Shown here: positions 45,184 to 56,659 of the stretch, piece by piece | How the letters are laid out: every line of letters begins with the position of its first letter | How positions within the stretch are numbered: position 1 is the stretch's first letter | Assembly (NCBI GenBank): GCA_022925895.1 | Contig: JAKSYS010000012.1 | Location: 62,001-126,000 of the forward strand | DNA from: Fragilaria crotonensis | Lineage: Eukaryota > Bacillariophyta > Fragilariophyceae > Fragilariales > Fragilariaceae | Reading direction: 5' to 3' | Length of the DNA stretch: 64,000 nt | Translations under genes and position numbers: made by a program | Notes under the pieces: model-generated | Told to the model about the DNA's origin: nothing | Database searches by the model: none | What the model saw: only the letters and a program-made list of their open reading frames with translations

Positions 45184-46524
45184 TTACTCTTGCTTGAAGT
45201 GAAGGTAGTGCTTGTCAGCTAGACGACGAGGGCGGACAAGTTGCTTGAGCGCGAAAAACGATGCTGCGCCGATGCAAAAGAAACCGACACAATAGTAGTA
45301 CAGCCCCATCCATTGATTCTTTCCTCCAAACATGTTGGTATTCGAAATCACTAATGACTTGCGACCCTCAAAGGTTCCAACTTCCCAATTGTTTGTGATC
45401 TGAAACGTAAGAACAGTACCTTCGGCAATGGGCTGGTTGATCCAGCCATAAAGCTTGCGGAATGTTGGAAGGGCGGCCACGCGCATCCACACGATGAAAT
45501 GCTCATTTAGTACGCCATCGATTGGACTGATAACTTGAGGATATGTTTCATAAAGGTACTGGGTTGTGTCGTCGTCCGGATAAAAGTATCGGTAACACTT
45601 GCCGTCCTTGTACAGAGTTGGTTCGGAGCACGACCATTCGTCACCGTCGCAACAATCAGGAGTGCATGAATCGGGGCATTCCTCGTAAACGAATCCATTC
45701 GGTTGGCGATACATGTAATCAAGGTCACTCTGCCAAGCAATACCGTCTTCCTGCATGATAAGATCGACTCCGCCATCCGAAGAGGTCCCATCAGTCAACT
45801 CAATGACATCGTTGAAGAACGTGTTCGCGATGAGACCACAAGGGTTCAAACGAATGTCTCCAAGTATATTAAGAGGCTGGCAGAGTTCGGCTTGAAGAGC
45901 TGATTGAGTAGTCTCACCATAAAGCTTCAAGAATTTCAGATTACAGTAAGGGCACGAAGTGCAGAATAGAGCGTTGCAAACAGTGGCCTCACTTACCTGA
46001 TACAAATCGCGACTCTTCTGATACTTCCTGTGGTTCTGGTGGAAATTTTCAATCTGATAGTAAATGAGGATTGGTGGCTGCAAATCTTCATCCACCCTTA
46101 TCGAGATCGTGCATTGGGTTCCGGCATTGACCGTTGTATTGATGCCACACGTGGGGTGCGGATTGTCGAACGCGTCGTATTGTACGACGCGTTCAAAAAT
46201 TTGATTGGACATACTCTGGATATGAAAACCTATGAGAAGGAGGAAGAGAAACATCTGTTAGACAGAAATCAATGAAGAACAGAAAAGAGGCTCAAAGGAA
46301 AGCCATCATTTCAAAAATGCTCATTTCAATTCTAAACCGAAACTCAATAGGTGCTCACCCGTTGGAACGAAAATGGCTCCAAGAACCAGAAAGCCTCCAA
46401 TAACCCACCACGGATCCAGAACAGGATACCAAGCTTTCACACGCTGTTGGCGGAGGGCTGTATCAAGCGGTCGCCGAGTTTGCTCGGAGAGCGGAGGCAT
46501 GTCATCATCGTCAAATTCACCCAT
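45184..46524 (-). CDS. CDC50/ALIS-like: CDC50/LEM3 family P4-ATPase (flippase) beta subunit
   Basis: Exons 46524-46359, 46229-45997 and 45924-45184 (introns 129 and 72 bp) give 379 residues. CDC50 proteins escort and activate P4-ATPase lipid flippases in the ER, Golgi and plasma membrane. Topology is standard: cytosolic N-terminus (MGEFDDDDMPPLSEQ...), TM1 (WWVIGGFLVLGAIFVPTG), a large cysteine-bearing exoplasmic loop, and TM2 near the C-terminus (YYYCVGFFCIGAASFFAL). Family motifs are YYQIENFHQNHRKYQKSRD, LNPCGLIANTFFND and WMRVAALPTFRKLYGWI. The second intron (45996-45925) has 72 bp, no stop, and is in frame; if retained it inserts 24 cysteine-rich residues after SRDLYQ. The splice gives SRDLYQLYGETT, the family spacing. 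Confidence 0.93.
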
Positions 46525-48018
46525 GGTAGCTGTCGGGTCGACTTCTATGAGCAAAACAGTGATCCTGCACCTGTGTCTTTTCGCGTCCCGGTCCCAGAGC
46601 TGGAATACGCTGGAATAAGTACCGGTAACATTTAGTGTGGCAGTAACAGTATCCTCGTACAATTGCCGTAACCAGTGTGACTCACGAAAGGGGAAACGGG
46701 GTGTGCCGCATTGCAGGACAAGCGCCGTAAGACTTCCGTCGTCCGTTAAGCTGTCAATTGGTGTCTATGCAGAAAACGTAAAACCCATTGGCACTGGCAG
46801 GAATCAGAGTACTGGTACGACTCAAAAAATAAGGGATGCACTAAACCTACTACTCGGATATTCGAAACAGGACGATCAATGAGTTTCGCAGTTTCGCACC
46901 AGTTTCGCACCAGAAGTTGTGAGGGTTTGCATCTGAGTGGTCCAAGTTTCTGGCAGTTCATGGGTCCACTTTGCAATCATGCTTCAATATGGAGCAACAA
47001 CATATGCTCCCAAGCATTGTAGTAGCCACTGAATGATGTGAGCTCCTAAGAAAATTTATTCCAAATTTTTGTTAAGCTAAAACAACAAACCCAGTGCATG
47101 ATGGGGAATGCGCTCGAAATGTTTTGGTGCGGTAAGTGACAATTGTCAGATACGGTCTTTGTCTCCGCACGGTTCTTGTATGCCGCTGCTCTTCACCACA
47201 TCCGTGAAGTTCCTTTCCTGCAAAATCTACTACATCCAGTGAAAATGTATTTTTGACTAGTGATCAGATGGATTTCAAAGAAAAGAGTGCTCTCAAAGAT
47301 GCAGAAATGTATTGACATGCTGAAGGTTAGAGCAAGATTCAGAAGTAGCAGGTGATCTTTAATCATAACAATGGCTGAAATCAATACTCAAAGCACCAAG
47401 ATCATAATTCATGACAACAGCAAGAAAGAAATGCTGTGAAACGTACAGTCTGCTGAGAACCGAAATAATGGTGTGGTATGAATGAGGAGATAGTGCACAA
47501 AGGTATTCTCAGCAGCGAAGTAAGTATAACCTCCCCAAAATCATACTTTGCCTTCATGATAAAGCAATAGCTGTGCATGTAGTTGCTGGACTTTCCCTCA
47601 TCGACTTCACTCTCCAAAGGCTCCTGAACATGGCTCATTCATGCTCATTGCTAATTCGCAATGGCTAGCACTTACAGCGGCACCGATCTATGTGTTCAAT
47701 CTGCAACGTGGTGCAAATCTCGGAAGAATTTAGGTCCTTGTCCCTTGTCCTGTGTCCACTGTCCACGCTTGACACTGGCATCGGTCCGCACTGTCCGCAT
47801 AAACGTGCGGCATTTTGTAGAATTGTAGAATTGTAGTACGGAACATCAAGTACGATACTGCAGAATACAGACTGTACAAGTAGTATGACATACAGAATAG
47901 ATATGTAGGTGGTATGAGGTCTGAGGTCTGACTCATCAATTACTCATCACATCTCTCTACACTCTACACAGATGAATTTGATTTCACGAGCACTGATTCC
48001 AAAACATTTCTTTTGACG
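46525..48018. other. divergent intergenic region with an AT-richer stretch of unknown origin
   Basis: About 1.5 kb. From about 46980 to 47690 the text differs from the surrounding GTAC-rich spacer: more AT, many TGATG/CATTCA words, none of the palindromic dialect. I could not assign it to a gene or transposon. The last 250 bp should hold the CRTISO-like promoter. Confidence 0.45.
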
Positions 48019-49763
48019 ATGTCGAATGCCTCGTTGGTACTTTGCTACACTCTACTCCTGATAGAGCATGTGACTTCCTTCACTGCATCGTTTCATCCGA
48101 GATCAAAGGCAACCTCTCATCTTGCGGTGCGCGCTGGAGAAGTTCCGGAAGAGGTTGATGTTGTGGTGATAGGGTCAGGTCTTGCGGGGCTTTCTTGTGC
48201 CGCCTTATTGGCGCATTCCGGGAAGTCTGTGGCCGTCTTGGAATCGCACGACACACCTGGAGGAGCAGCTCATTCATGGGAGCGACGGGGGTTTCACTTC
48301 GAGTCTGGCCCATCTCTCTATTCGGGATTTTCCATGGACGAGTCTCCAAATCCTCTCAAAAACATTTTTCAGATTATTGGTGAAGAACCCGAATGGATCA
48401 CTTACGATCGATGGGGGACGGTGTTACCGAATGGCGCTAAGTTTGCAGCCAAGATTGGACCCGAGGAATTTGGTGACGTGCTTCGCGAACATGGAGGTCC
48501 AGGAGCCGAGGAAGAGTTTGCAGCGCTAATGAATCGCATGGCACCTTTGTCGAATGCGGCGCAGGCGCTCTCATCATTGGCTTTAAGAGAGGACGCGGGC
48601 GCAATTTTTACCCTCTTGAGGTATCCCAGGGAACTCATTGACACTCTTAAACAGGGGAAGGCTCTAAATGAGCCATTCAGTGAGATCATGAAGGAAATGA
48701 ATCTTTCGAACAAATTCGTCATCAACTGGCTTGATATGCTGTGCTTCCTTCTACAAGGTCTCCCGGCCTCAGGTACGATGAACGCTGTCATGGCCTACAT
48801 GTTGGCAGATTGGTACAGACCCGGAGTGACATTGGACTTTCCCAAGGGTGGTTCAGGAGGTATAGTAGACGCGTTGGTCCGTGGAGTCACCAAGCATGGT
48901 AGTAAAGTTTGTGTGAATTGTCATGTGGAGGAAATTCTCGTTACGAATGGAAAGGCAGCTGGTGTCAAGTTGGCTGATGGTCGACTAGTCAATGCCAAGC
49001 AAGCAGTGGTGTCCAACGCGGATCCGTATGTGACTTCCCGGCTGCTAGCAAAAGCACGAGCTGGTGGTTTGACAAGCACTGAAATGAACGACTACATGGA
49101 TTCACTGATCAATGTTGACGAGAATACTGGTGGTATCCCAAATCTTAAGAGCTTCATTCACATTCACGTCGGCATCGACGCCACAGGCCTACCTGACAAA
49201 CCAAGTGCTGACTTTCCAGCCCAGTGGGCCGTCGTGAACAACTGGGATGGCCCCGAAGGAGTTGAAGACCCTCGCAACATCGTGCTTTGCTCCATGCCCT
49301 CCTTGATCGATCCCTCGCTAGCACCGGAAGGCAAGCACGTCTTGCATGCCTATGTCCCTGCGACGGAACCATACAGTTGGTGGGAAGGACTGGATCGCAA
49401 TTCTGAAGAATACTTGAAAAAGAAGGAGGAGGCTGCTGATTTTCTTTGGTCAGCCATTGAGAAGTATGTTCCCGACGCAAGAATCGTGCCGTCAAGGGAA
49501 CAGTTCAGATTGGTACACCCTTGACGCATGAACGATTCTTGCGTCGCTCCTTTGGCACATACGGACCACGAGTCGAGGCAGGCAAGCACACCCTTCCTGG
49601 TCATAAGACTCCCCTGCCAGGGTTGCATTTGACGGGTGATTTCACATTTCCGGGCATTGGAGTCCCGGCAACCGCTGCTTCCGGGGCCATTGCTGCCAAC
49701 AATCTTCTATCAGTACCGCAACATTGGGCGTTACTTGACAAGATTCGGCTCCCCAAGAGATAA
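48019..49763 (+). CDS. CRTISO-like FAD-dependent carotenoid isomerase/oxidoreductase, plastid; apparent 1-nt frameshift
   Basis: About 581 residues. The leader MSNASLVLCYTLLLIEHVTSFTASFHPR is a signal peptide with an ASAF-like VTSF site, predicting plastid import. The FAD-binding start VDVVVIGSGLAGLSCAALLA and the GGAAHSWERRGFHFESGPSLYSG block define the CrtI/CRTISO family, as do PKGGSGGIVDALVRG and the C-terminal GTPLTHERFLRR, GLHLTGDFTFPGIGVPA. CRTISO converts poly-cis lycopene to all-trans; diatoms have several CRTISO-like paralogues, some with other roles in xanthophyll synthesis, and the paralogue cannot be fixed by eye. Near 49479-49483 one A seems missing (reads DARN then RAVKGTVQIGTPLTHE). 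Without it the frame ends at 49524. Confidence 0.88.
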
Positions 49764-49799
49764 TGCTATTCAAGAAACTGTCACTGCAAAACGGTAATG

Positions 49800-51050
49800 C
49801 TATTTAAAAAAGTTCGACTTTTCACTTCGTTTGCCATTCTGTACAAAGCTTGTTACAATGTTGCAAAACCGCCCACGCCCGTCCAACATATGAGCAGCAT
49901 GATCGGCATCTGCCAGAATGCTCCACGTCCGGTCTGATCCACGTCCCAAATTCGTGAACAAATCTGCCTGAACATGGAGTGGAGCGTAGGGATCTTGATC
50001 TCCTGCAACGACTAATGTAGGGACATTGACACGTGCAGGATCCAGTGTATTGAATTGGTACAAGTGCTTCCAGTTGGCCTTGTGTGGGTCTGATACCAGA
50101 GCAGCTTCGGCGAAGGCCACAGCCGTTTCTTGTGTGATTGTCCCTTCGATTGTAAAATCCTCCATGGCAGCGTCTGCCGTATTGATAATGGGGGATTCAT
50201 TTGTCGCAGGAGACATGGTATACAAGGGATCGCGAACGTAGCGTACCAGTGGATCATAGATTGAGCCATATAAAACAAGCTTCGAGAGTAGGTGATGGGT
50301 TTTTTGAGCTACCATTTGTGCAACAAGAGCTCCCTGCGACCAGCCGAGCAAGGCTGGCATGTCAAACACTAGTCCCTTGGAACTGCCGTCCATTCCATGT
50401 CGCTGTGCAATCCATTTCAGGACAGTTTCCACGTCGGCGACGCACCGGAAAGGCTCGACGCACCGTGTTGCATCCAAGGGAGTTCCACCGAATCCGCGAA
50501 AGTCCATTGCGTACGGCTGCAGTCCATTCGCAAGAAGCGCTTCCATTAGACTTCTGCTTTCCTTGCCATTCTGCCTCTGCGTTGGCCCTCCCAGTAGGTG
50601 GTAGACTGGTACCGACGACCAAGTTCGTCCGTGAAGGAGCAAAATCGGCCGGACGTCATGCGAATCGGTTCTAGTTTTCGATGGATCCTCGCTTTCGATA
50701 CCATACACGGCAAGGGGATGGTTATCGCCACTCGCTGGGACGGTGTAGACATCAAGTCCATCCAAAAGGGTCTTTCCAGCCACCGTATTGCCTAATGCAG
50801 TATCTGCTATCGTCATTGCACACTTTGTTTCACTTCGAACTTTGTCGCTACCAAAGGTATTCCTTCTCAGTTGGTTTCCAAGGCGGCATCCAATTGTTGA
50901 GGGAGATCTGCCGAGAGCTGCTGTTGCAGTTCCGATTCTCAAAGCATGGGATACCAGCATATGAACCATTAGCGCTGGTATAAGAACGAACAGTCGAGGA
51001 ATTGAAGTGTTACTTCGAAGCTGAAAAACACCGCAGGCAGCCCGTGTCAT
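49800..51050 (-). CDS. alpha/beta-hydrolase fold protein
   Basis: An intronless gene of 416 residues. Landmarks of the fold are the oxyanion region LLLHGRTWSS, AMDFRGFGGTP after strand 4, the nucleophile elbow LLGWSQGALVAQ (GWSQG), the acid in VVAGDQDPYAP and the terminal histidine in DADHAAHM. The full Ser-Asp-His triad is therefore present. The N-terminus (about 1-50) is hydrophobic with basics (IPRLFVLIPALMVHMLVSHA), perhaps a targeting signal. The substrate cannot be deduced (esterase, lipase, dehalogenase and epoxide-hydrolase types share this plan). Among in-frame ATGs, 51050 is chosen; the frame is open to 51164. The 3' end is 36 bp from the convergent CRTISO-like gene. Confidence 0.82.
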   Translation of the reverse strand: MTRAACGVFQLRSNTSIPRLFVLIPALMVHMLVSHALRIGTATAALGRSPSTIGCRLGNQLRRNTFGSDKVRSETKCAMTIADTALGNTVAGKTLLDGLDVYTVPASGDNHPLAVYGIESEDPSKTRTDSHDVRPILLLHGRTWSSVPVYHLLGGPTQRQNGKESRSLMEALLANGLQPYAMDFRGFGGTPLDATRCVEPFRCVADVETVLKWIAQRHGMDGSSKGLVFDMPALLGWSQGALVAQMVAQKTHHLLSKLVLYGSIYDPLVRYVRDPLYTMSPATNESPIINTADAAMEDFTIEGTITQETAVAFAEAALVSDPHKANWKHLYQFNTLDPARVNVPTLVVAGDQDPYAPLHVQADLFTNLGRGSDRTWSILADADHAAHMLDGRGRFCNIVTSFVQNGKRSEKSNFFK

Positions 51051-51460
51051 CAGCTTCGAGCTTAGACCGCGGGAGGATATGATCTCAGAATGTGACGAGT
51101 CCTTCCGATCACTAAATGCCAGAATGAAAAAAATGTGATGGTTGTCGTCAGAGATTCGCAACACTGACGGAGGTGAGCAGGGGTAGAGTGTGGTAGACCT
51201 TGTACAAGTAATTCGGCAATCATAGGGCTATTGTATATATTGTATGAATAGGAAGTACAAGCGGTTGCCTTTCTATTACTCCACAACTACCGGTACCAGG
51301 TAGTACGGAGTACTCCAGTACTAATGATACTCGGAGTACAATGTTCACAACGGTACTGTAGTATTAGGCCTATTTTTACTCACTTATGTACATAGCGAGT
51401 ATGGAGTATGGAGTACAACTGGTCCTCGAATCTTCGAAGTCGAATTAATCGCTATACTGG

Positions 51461-51663
51461 CAACTGGCAACTGGCAACTGGCAACTGGCAACTGGCAACT
51501 GGCAACTGGCAACTGGCAACTGGCAACTGGCAACTGGCAACTGGCAACTGGCAACTGGCAACTGGCAACTGGCAACTCGCAACTGGCAACTGGCAACTGG
51601 CAACTGGCAACTGGCAACTGGCAACTGGCAACTGGCAACTGGCAACTGGCAACTGGCAACTGG
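51461..51663. repeat. heptamer satellite (CAACTGG)29
   Basis: 203 bp, exactly 29 units of CAACTGG, with one variant (CAACTCG at about 51572-51579). All forward and reverse frames stay open, which makes false ORFs (QLPVASC on the minus strand). Near-perfect homogeneity points to recent expansion. Confidence 0.96.
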
Positions 51664-51864
51664 CACATAACTCAGTACAATTGACTCAGTCCTACCTGAG
51701 TACTCTTTATGATATATCTACATGTTATTGCGCATCGTCGCATGAGTGCAGTAATTCTCCTGAAAGGTCCGGCAATAGTACGCTTAAGGCTGAATCCAAA
51801 GAGTACCAGCTATACCGGTGTATTTACTGGAGTATGAGATGCAGATGGAATAATAATGCTTATA

Positions 51865-53138
51865 TTATTATTTATTATATATACCTAAAATAACTCAGAT
51901 ATTGTCGTACTGTATTTTCAAAAGTAATCGTATATATATATTTTTTAATCCACGTACTGACGTAGCATTTGCGGTAGAAAAGTACATGGTACAAATTTTT
52001 CAGTAGAAATCTACATGAAAACTGTTTTACACTGTGTCCAGAAATGTATATTGTATAACGTGGTACGAATCGTTGTGTAGATCGGACAACAATTTTATGT
52101 ACAAGTACTCCGTTAATGCCATGTCCAGTTTGTTCGATCTGTCTAGAAATACTGGAAAATGTATTTTGAATTCCAGATTCCGTGGTACAAATTTTGCAGT
52201 AGAAACTACATGTCAAATGTCAAGAGTACTGGAAAATGTATTTTGAATTCCAGATTCCAATGCTTTTAACGTGGTACAAATTTTGCAATCGTACTCCGTA
52301 CAAATACTCTCTGTATAGATCTTACCAGACCTCCTCTACCGTCGTGCAACAACCGCGGCCAATGGCCGCCCCCCAGACTGGTTATTATTTATTATATATA
52401 CCTAAAATAACTCAGATATTGTCGTACTGTATTTTCAAAAGTAATCGTATATATTTATTTTTTAATCCACGTACTGACGTAGCATTTGCAGTAAAAAAGT
52501 ACATGGTACAAAATTTTCAGTAGAAACCTACACGGAAGAAATGTTTCACTGTGTCCGGCAATGTATATTGTATAACGTGGTACGAATCGTTGTGTAGAAA
52601 GGACAACAATTTTATGTACAAGTACTCCGTTAATGCCATATCCAGTTTGTTCGATCTGTCTAGAAATACTGGAAAATGTATTTTGAATTCCAGATTCCGT
52701 GGTACAAATTTTGCAGTAGAAAACTACATATTACTGTCGCGACGTAGTCGACGTGTCAGAAGTCAGAACCATGAAGTCGCCGTCAAAAAAAATCGTACAA
52801 CATGTATTTTGAATTCCAGATTCCGTGGTACAAATTTTGCAGTAGAAAACTACATATTACTGTCGCGACGTAGTCGCGACGTAGTCTACGTGTCAGAAGT
52901 CAGAACCATGAAGTCGCCGTCAAAAAAAATCGTACAACATACGCTACATGTACTATCAGCAGATCCTGGGAAGGTCCGCCAGAATCAGATTTTGTCTCGT
53001 AGCTTCTACAAGCCAAAACATACCGAACAAAGGTGCGTTGCCAGGCCTTCCTACTCTACGACAGTACAACACTACGACATACTCTGAGTACTACATAAAA
53101 CATACAATACGCGGCCAACGGCCGCCCGCCAGACTGGT
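51865..53138. repeat. AT-rich tandem duplication (about 517-bp unit) with GC-palindrome boundary tags
   Basis: A block from 51865 is repeated from 52382 at 517-bp offset with a few percent divergence (shared TTATTATTTATTATATATAC, AACGTGGTACGAATCGTTGT, GACAACAATTTTATGTACAA). In the second copy a 126-bp part is duplicated again (52677-52802 and 52803-52940, with a CGCGACGTAGT expansion). Each unit ends in a GC-rich tag GCGGCCAAYGGCCGCC-CCAGACTGGT (52355-52382 and 53111-53138). By hand count, 51841-52200 is about 30% GC against about 45-50% in genes nearby. There is no convincing protein. It could be a degenerate transposon pair or a structural AT-rich locus. Confidence 0.85.
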
Positions 53139-53236
53139 ATATGCATAAAATTATATTCATCAAAAATCACGACACTCATCTCACCGTCACAAATATCACG
53201 TGGCGGGTTTTTAGAATTGGGCATCATTAAGCAGCG

Positions 53237-54532
53237 ATGAATGAAGCCGTGGATGAGGAAGGCATCGAAGAGTTTAATTTCCCGTTCGAAGCATTTCTGG
53301 GGGATATTGCAGCAGAAAAGAGGGCCGTGGAGATTTTAGATCGTAACATCCACTCGTATTTTGGCCCAAGTGACGCTCAAGTCTATGAACGGATTTCCCG
53401 ACTCTTCCCTCCCGACCACATTAAGCGCCTTTCGGACGTTTTGACAACGAACTCGGTCACCCGATTGTCTTTTCCGGTCGACATTCTAAACCAAGAATCT
53501 GCTGTGTATCTTGGTCAGGCTCTGAATCGAATGATCACATTACAAGAACTGAGCCTCTCCCAGGAATCGTCTGAGGATGTGTCACATCTGGTTCTCGCCC
53601 AGCTTGACCCAGACAAATCCATGCTCAAGAGGCTGCGTATTCACACGAGGCTGCTTCCGACGCCCGAATTTGAATACTTCATCCGATCATCGTCCACTCT
53701 GCTGTTTTTCGAGATCGACCTTGACGAGGTGAGCCCCGGAGATCAACTATTAATAGGACTGGGCGATGCGCTGAGGCAAAGTCGAAACGTTCGAGACCTT
53801 GTGCTTAATTCAACTACCTGGGAAAGCTTGTCGGTACTGCTTGAGCAAATTGGCACCAATTCTCCAATTACCCGTCTCGATCTTGCTTTTGGAAGTAACG
53901 TGGGCGAAGACTCTCCGGAACGTCAACAAGCGATCCTTGAATGTATGAGGAAATTGGGTGCCAGCACAACACTGCAAACATTGAACATTTCAGAACCTTC
54001 CTATCCGGAGTTCCCTCATCATTCCTTCTATCACGTTGCTCTGGCCGAAGCACTCCGCACAAATTCAAGCATCCGTACTCTGCGAATGGAAGGCGCTATT
54101 CTCCAAGATGGTGTCGACGCCTTGAGTGACGCTCTTGTTGTCAACTCGACTCTGGGTTCGTTGGATTTCCCGACTCTGCGGGAATGCTCGTTCATGTCGT
54201 TTGCACAGAAACTTGGACGCATGAAGGGACTGAAAGCGGTCGTCTTTTGGGGTTCCCAAATGCTTTCGGCAGAGGAGGTTGTAGCCATTGAGGAAGGACT
54301 GAGCCAGAATACTAGTATTTGGCACATGCAATTCACCTTCAATGCATGGAACCCCGGACTTGCCGAAAGGATACGATTTCATCTCATGGCCAATGGGATG
54401 GGAGCCCATGAGCTGGTTGCATCGGCACCGGCGAGTCTGATGCCGCATGTTTTGGCCGTTGCCGATCAGAGATCGCTCTCCATGTTGTACTCGTTCCTGT
54501 GTCGTCGCTCTGATATATTCTACTATAGGTGA
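53237..54532 (+). CDS. leucine-rich-repeat (RNI-like) protein
   Basis: An intronless gene of 431 residues. After an acidic ~50-residue N-terminus it shows repeated strand-turn-helix units of the ribonuclease-inhibitor type: VTRLSFPVDILNQESAVYLG, LQELSLSQESSEDVSHL, VRDLVLNSTTWESL, ITRLDLAFGSN, LQTLNISEPSYP, IRTLRMEGAILQDG, LGSLDFPTL, LKAVVFWGSQ. Spacing is about 28-40 residues. No kinase, NACHT, F-box or transmembrane part is visible. Such LRR-only proteins are numerous in diatoms and their roles are mostly unknown; protein-protein interaction is the safe inference. Confidence 0.75.
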   Translation: MNEAVDEEGIEEFNFPFEAFLGDIAAEKRAVEILDRNIHSYFGPSDAQVYERISRLFPPDHIKRLSDVLTTNSVTRLSFPVDILNQESAVYLGQALNRMITLQELSLSQESSEDVSHLVLAQLDPDKSMLKRLRIHTRLLPTPEFEYFIRSSSTLLFFEIDLDEVSPGDQLLIGLGDALRQSRNVRDLVLNSTTWESLSVLLEQIGTNSPITRLDLAFGSNVGEDSPERQQAILECMRKLGASTTLQTLNISEPSYPEFPHHSFYHVALAEALRTNSSIRTLRMEGAILQDGVDALSDALVVNSTLGSLDFPTLRECSFMSFAQKLGRMKGLKAVVFWGSQMLSAEEVVAIEEGLSQNTSIWHMQFTFNAWNPGLAERIRFHLMANGMGAHELVASAPASLMPHVLAVADQRSLSMLYSFLCRRSDIFYYR

Positions 54533-54806
54533 CGAGTAAATTGTTCTATCTGGATTCCTTGACGATCTAAGTGATTGTTGTGTTGAACTACCTGATTGAT
54601 GAAACATAATTCGACGGCCTTGTCCCGCATGACGATTCGCTGCCACCTGCACTCCGAATACTGCACGCTTGACAGCAATACCTCACGGCAAAAGAAGAAG
54701 TGTGCCGAGTCCGAGTTGACTACCGGTAGATCCCCCCACCACTCGTTGAGGGATCTTTACGGAGAACCTCGACCAACGATTGCCCCCTTTGAGTGTTGCC
54801 TGCCTT

Positions 54807-56659
54807 CTAACCAAGCTTCTCCATGAATTTGGACGACTTCTGGATCACTTCAACAATGCTAGAGGTGCTTTCCAGTGCCTTGTGTGCAACGACAGTCGGA
54901 ACCGAGAACTCTCGAATCGCGTAGCGCGCTGACATGATTCCCATAGCCGAGCTGCGTCGGCCAGAAAAGGGGAGAGTGTCGGGCGAACGACCGCATTGAC
55001 TGTTGATGTTGATCTTACCGAAGACTGCTGAGAATTGGTCCACGAGGTTTGACGCGATTCCAGCACTCTGTCCGGCGGTAAAAATAGACACCTGTTGCCC
55101 GTATTCTCCCAGTCGGCCATTTTCCAGGATTTCGTCAACGTCATCATAGGGAACAATAGGAACTACTGGCCCGAATTGCTCCTGATGGTAAACATCCATG
55201 TTCTTCGTAACTGGATAAAGAACAGCGGGGACCATCAAGCAGGAATCATCACCTCCGAGGATCGTTCCTCCATCCTTGTTGACTACCTTGGCTCCTTTCG
55301 AAATGGCGTCGTCAATCAGCTTTTTCATGTACGTTATCCGTCCCTTATTCGGAAGCGGTGTGATCATTGAGGCCCTTCCATCTTCAAAGGTGTCCCAAGG
55401 AAGTCCCACGGGCAAGTCTTCGACCTTGGACACGAGTCCAGCGACAAAACGGTCGGCGTGCTCCCTTGGGGCAAAGATCAGCTTGAGAGCCGTACATCGT
55501 TGACCATTGAAGCTGAGTGTCCCAGTGACGGCCTCCCCAAGTGAAGCGTTCAATAGCTCCGAGTTGGATTCCTCGAAAACATCCGGCAAAAAAATCTGCC
55601 GACAAAATGGGGTGTTAGCGAAAGAGGCAACGAAGCATGGAAGGAACAAGCGCGACTTGTAGGAGTGAACGTACCCCCATATTCTTCGCTTCAAGCTGTA
55701 GAAAAAGTTTGAGACGGTGCGGATGTGGATGTTGCTTTATCAAGTCATCCGCAGCCTTGGATCCGCCGATGAAACCCAGCCCATCGACGAATCCCGATTT
55801 CATCAGTGGAGGCATGGTGGTTCGACCAGCGCCGGAGATGAAATGGATAGTACCTGGGGGTAGGGCCTTGGCAAAGGCATCCACTGAGTGAAAAAGTTAG
55901 CTTAAATCTCCAACAGCATTTATGATCTCGACGTCGCAATCAACACTTACTAGTCAGGAAATGGCACAGGCCACCGACAGTCGGGATCTTGAGTATGAGA
56001 ATGTTACCAGCCAACAGTGCCGCAAAGGCCATGGCCCATGTTTCATTGAGTGGATAATTATAGGGTCCCAAACACATGATAATTCCAATCGCTGTCCGTC
56101 TCACAAATGCCCGCGTCGCTCCAATGGTTTCCCAGTCAGAGTTGAACTCCGGATCATTCTGAATCTCCGTTATCATGGTTTCAATGAATTGCACAGTCCG
56201 GTCAAACTCGGCCGTTGCGTCCGGCGTATTTTTTCCGATTTCCCACATTAGGACATTGATAATGGCATCTCGAGACGACTTGAGTTGGATGATGAAATTC
56301 TTAATGGCCTCAATGCGTCCACGCAAGCTCATTTGAGGCCAAACCCCGGATCCTCCATTCCAGGCCGCTTTGGCATCTTGGAGGACTGACATGGCTTGCT
56401 CTTCTGTCATTTGTGGCATCTTTCCGATAACTTGCGGCTTGTATAGAGATGAATCTTCACGAGTTCCGCAACAACCCATGACTTCCACAACGCTCGTATC
56501 CGCAGAAGGTTCCACTATGTTGCCGTTCCTCATCAACAGCCCAGAGACCATGGGTGGGATTGATGAAGATGACTGTGGTACGCACACCGAAGTCTCCTGA
56601 GCATAACTAGCAGTCAGAAGAAGGGAAAGCAGCAGCGAAGGCAATGCTTCGAATCTCAT
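54807..56659 (-). CDS. GAPN/aldehyde dehydrogenase-type NAD(P)-dependent dehydrogenase with signal peptide
   Basis: Exons 56659-55951, 55883-55675 and 55595-54807 (introns 67 and 79 bp) give 568 residues. The ALDH fold is clear: GPYNYPLNETWAM (cofactor region), ISGAGRTTM, FIGGSKAADDL, LQLEAKNMGIFLPD with the catalytic glutamate, FNGQRCTALKL with the catalytic cysteine, EQFGPVVPIVPYDD, and a final KININSQCGRSPDTLPFSG. The pattern best fits non-phosphorylating glyceraldehyde-3-phosphate dehydrogenase (GAPN) and its relatives. The N-terminus MRFEALPSLLLSLLLTASYA is a signal peptide without an ASAF motif, so ER or periplastid space is more likely than cytosol. That is unusual for GAPN. Intron boundaries fall at T|MDAF and NMG|IFL. 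Confidence 0.85.

Noticed and set aside
51384-51893. Frames on both strands over the CAACTGG array
   Set aside because: Same artefact of a stop-free heptamer; no flanking coding sequence or domain.
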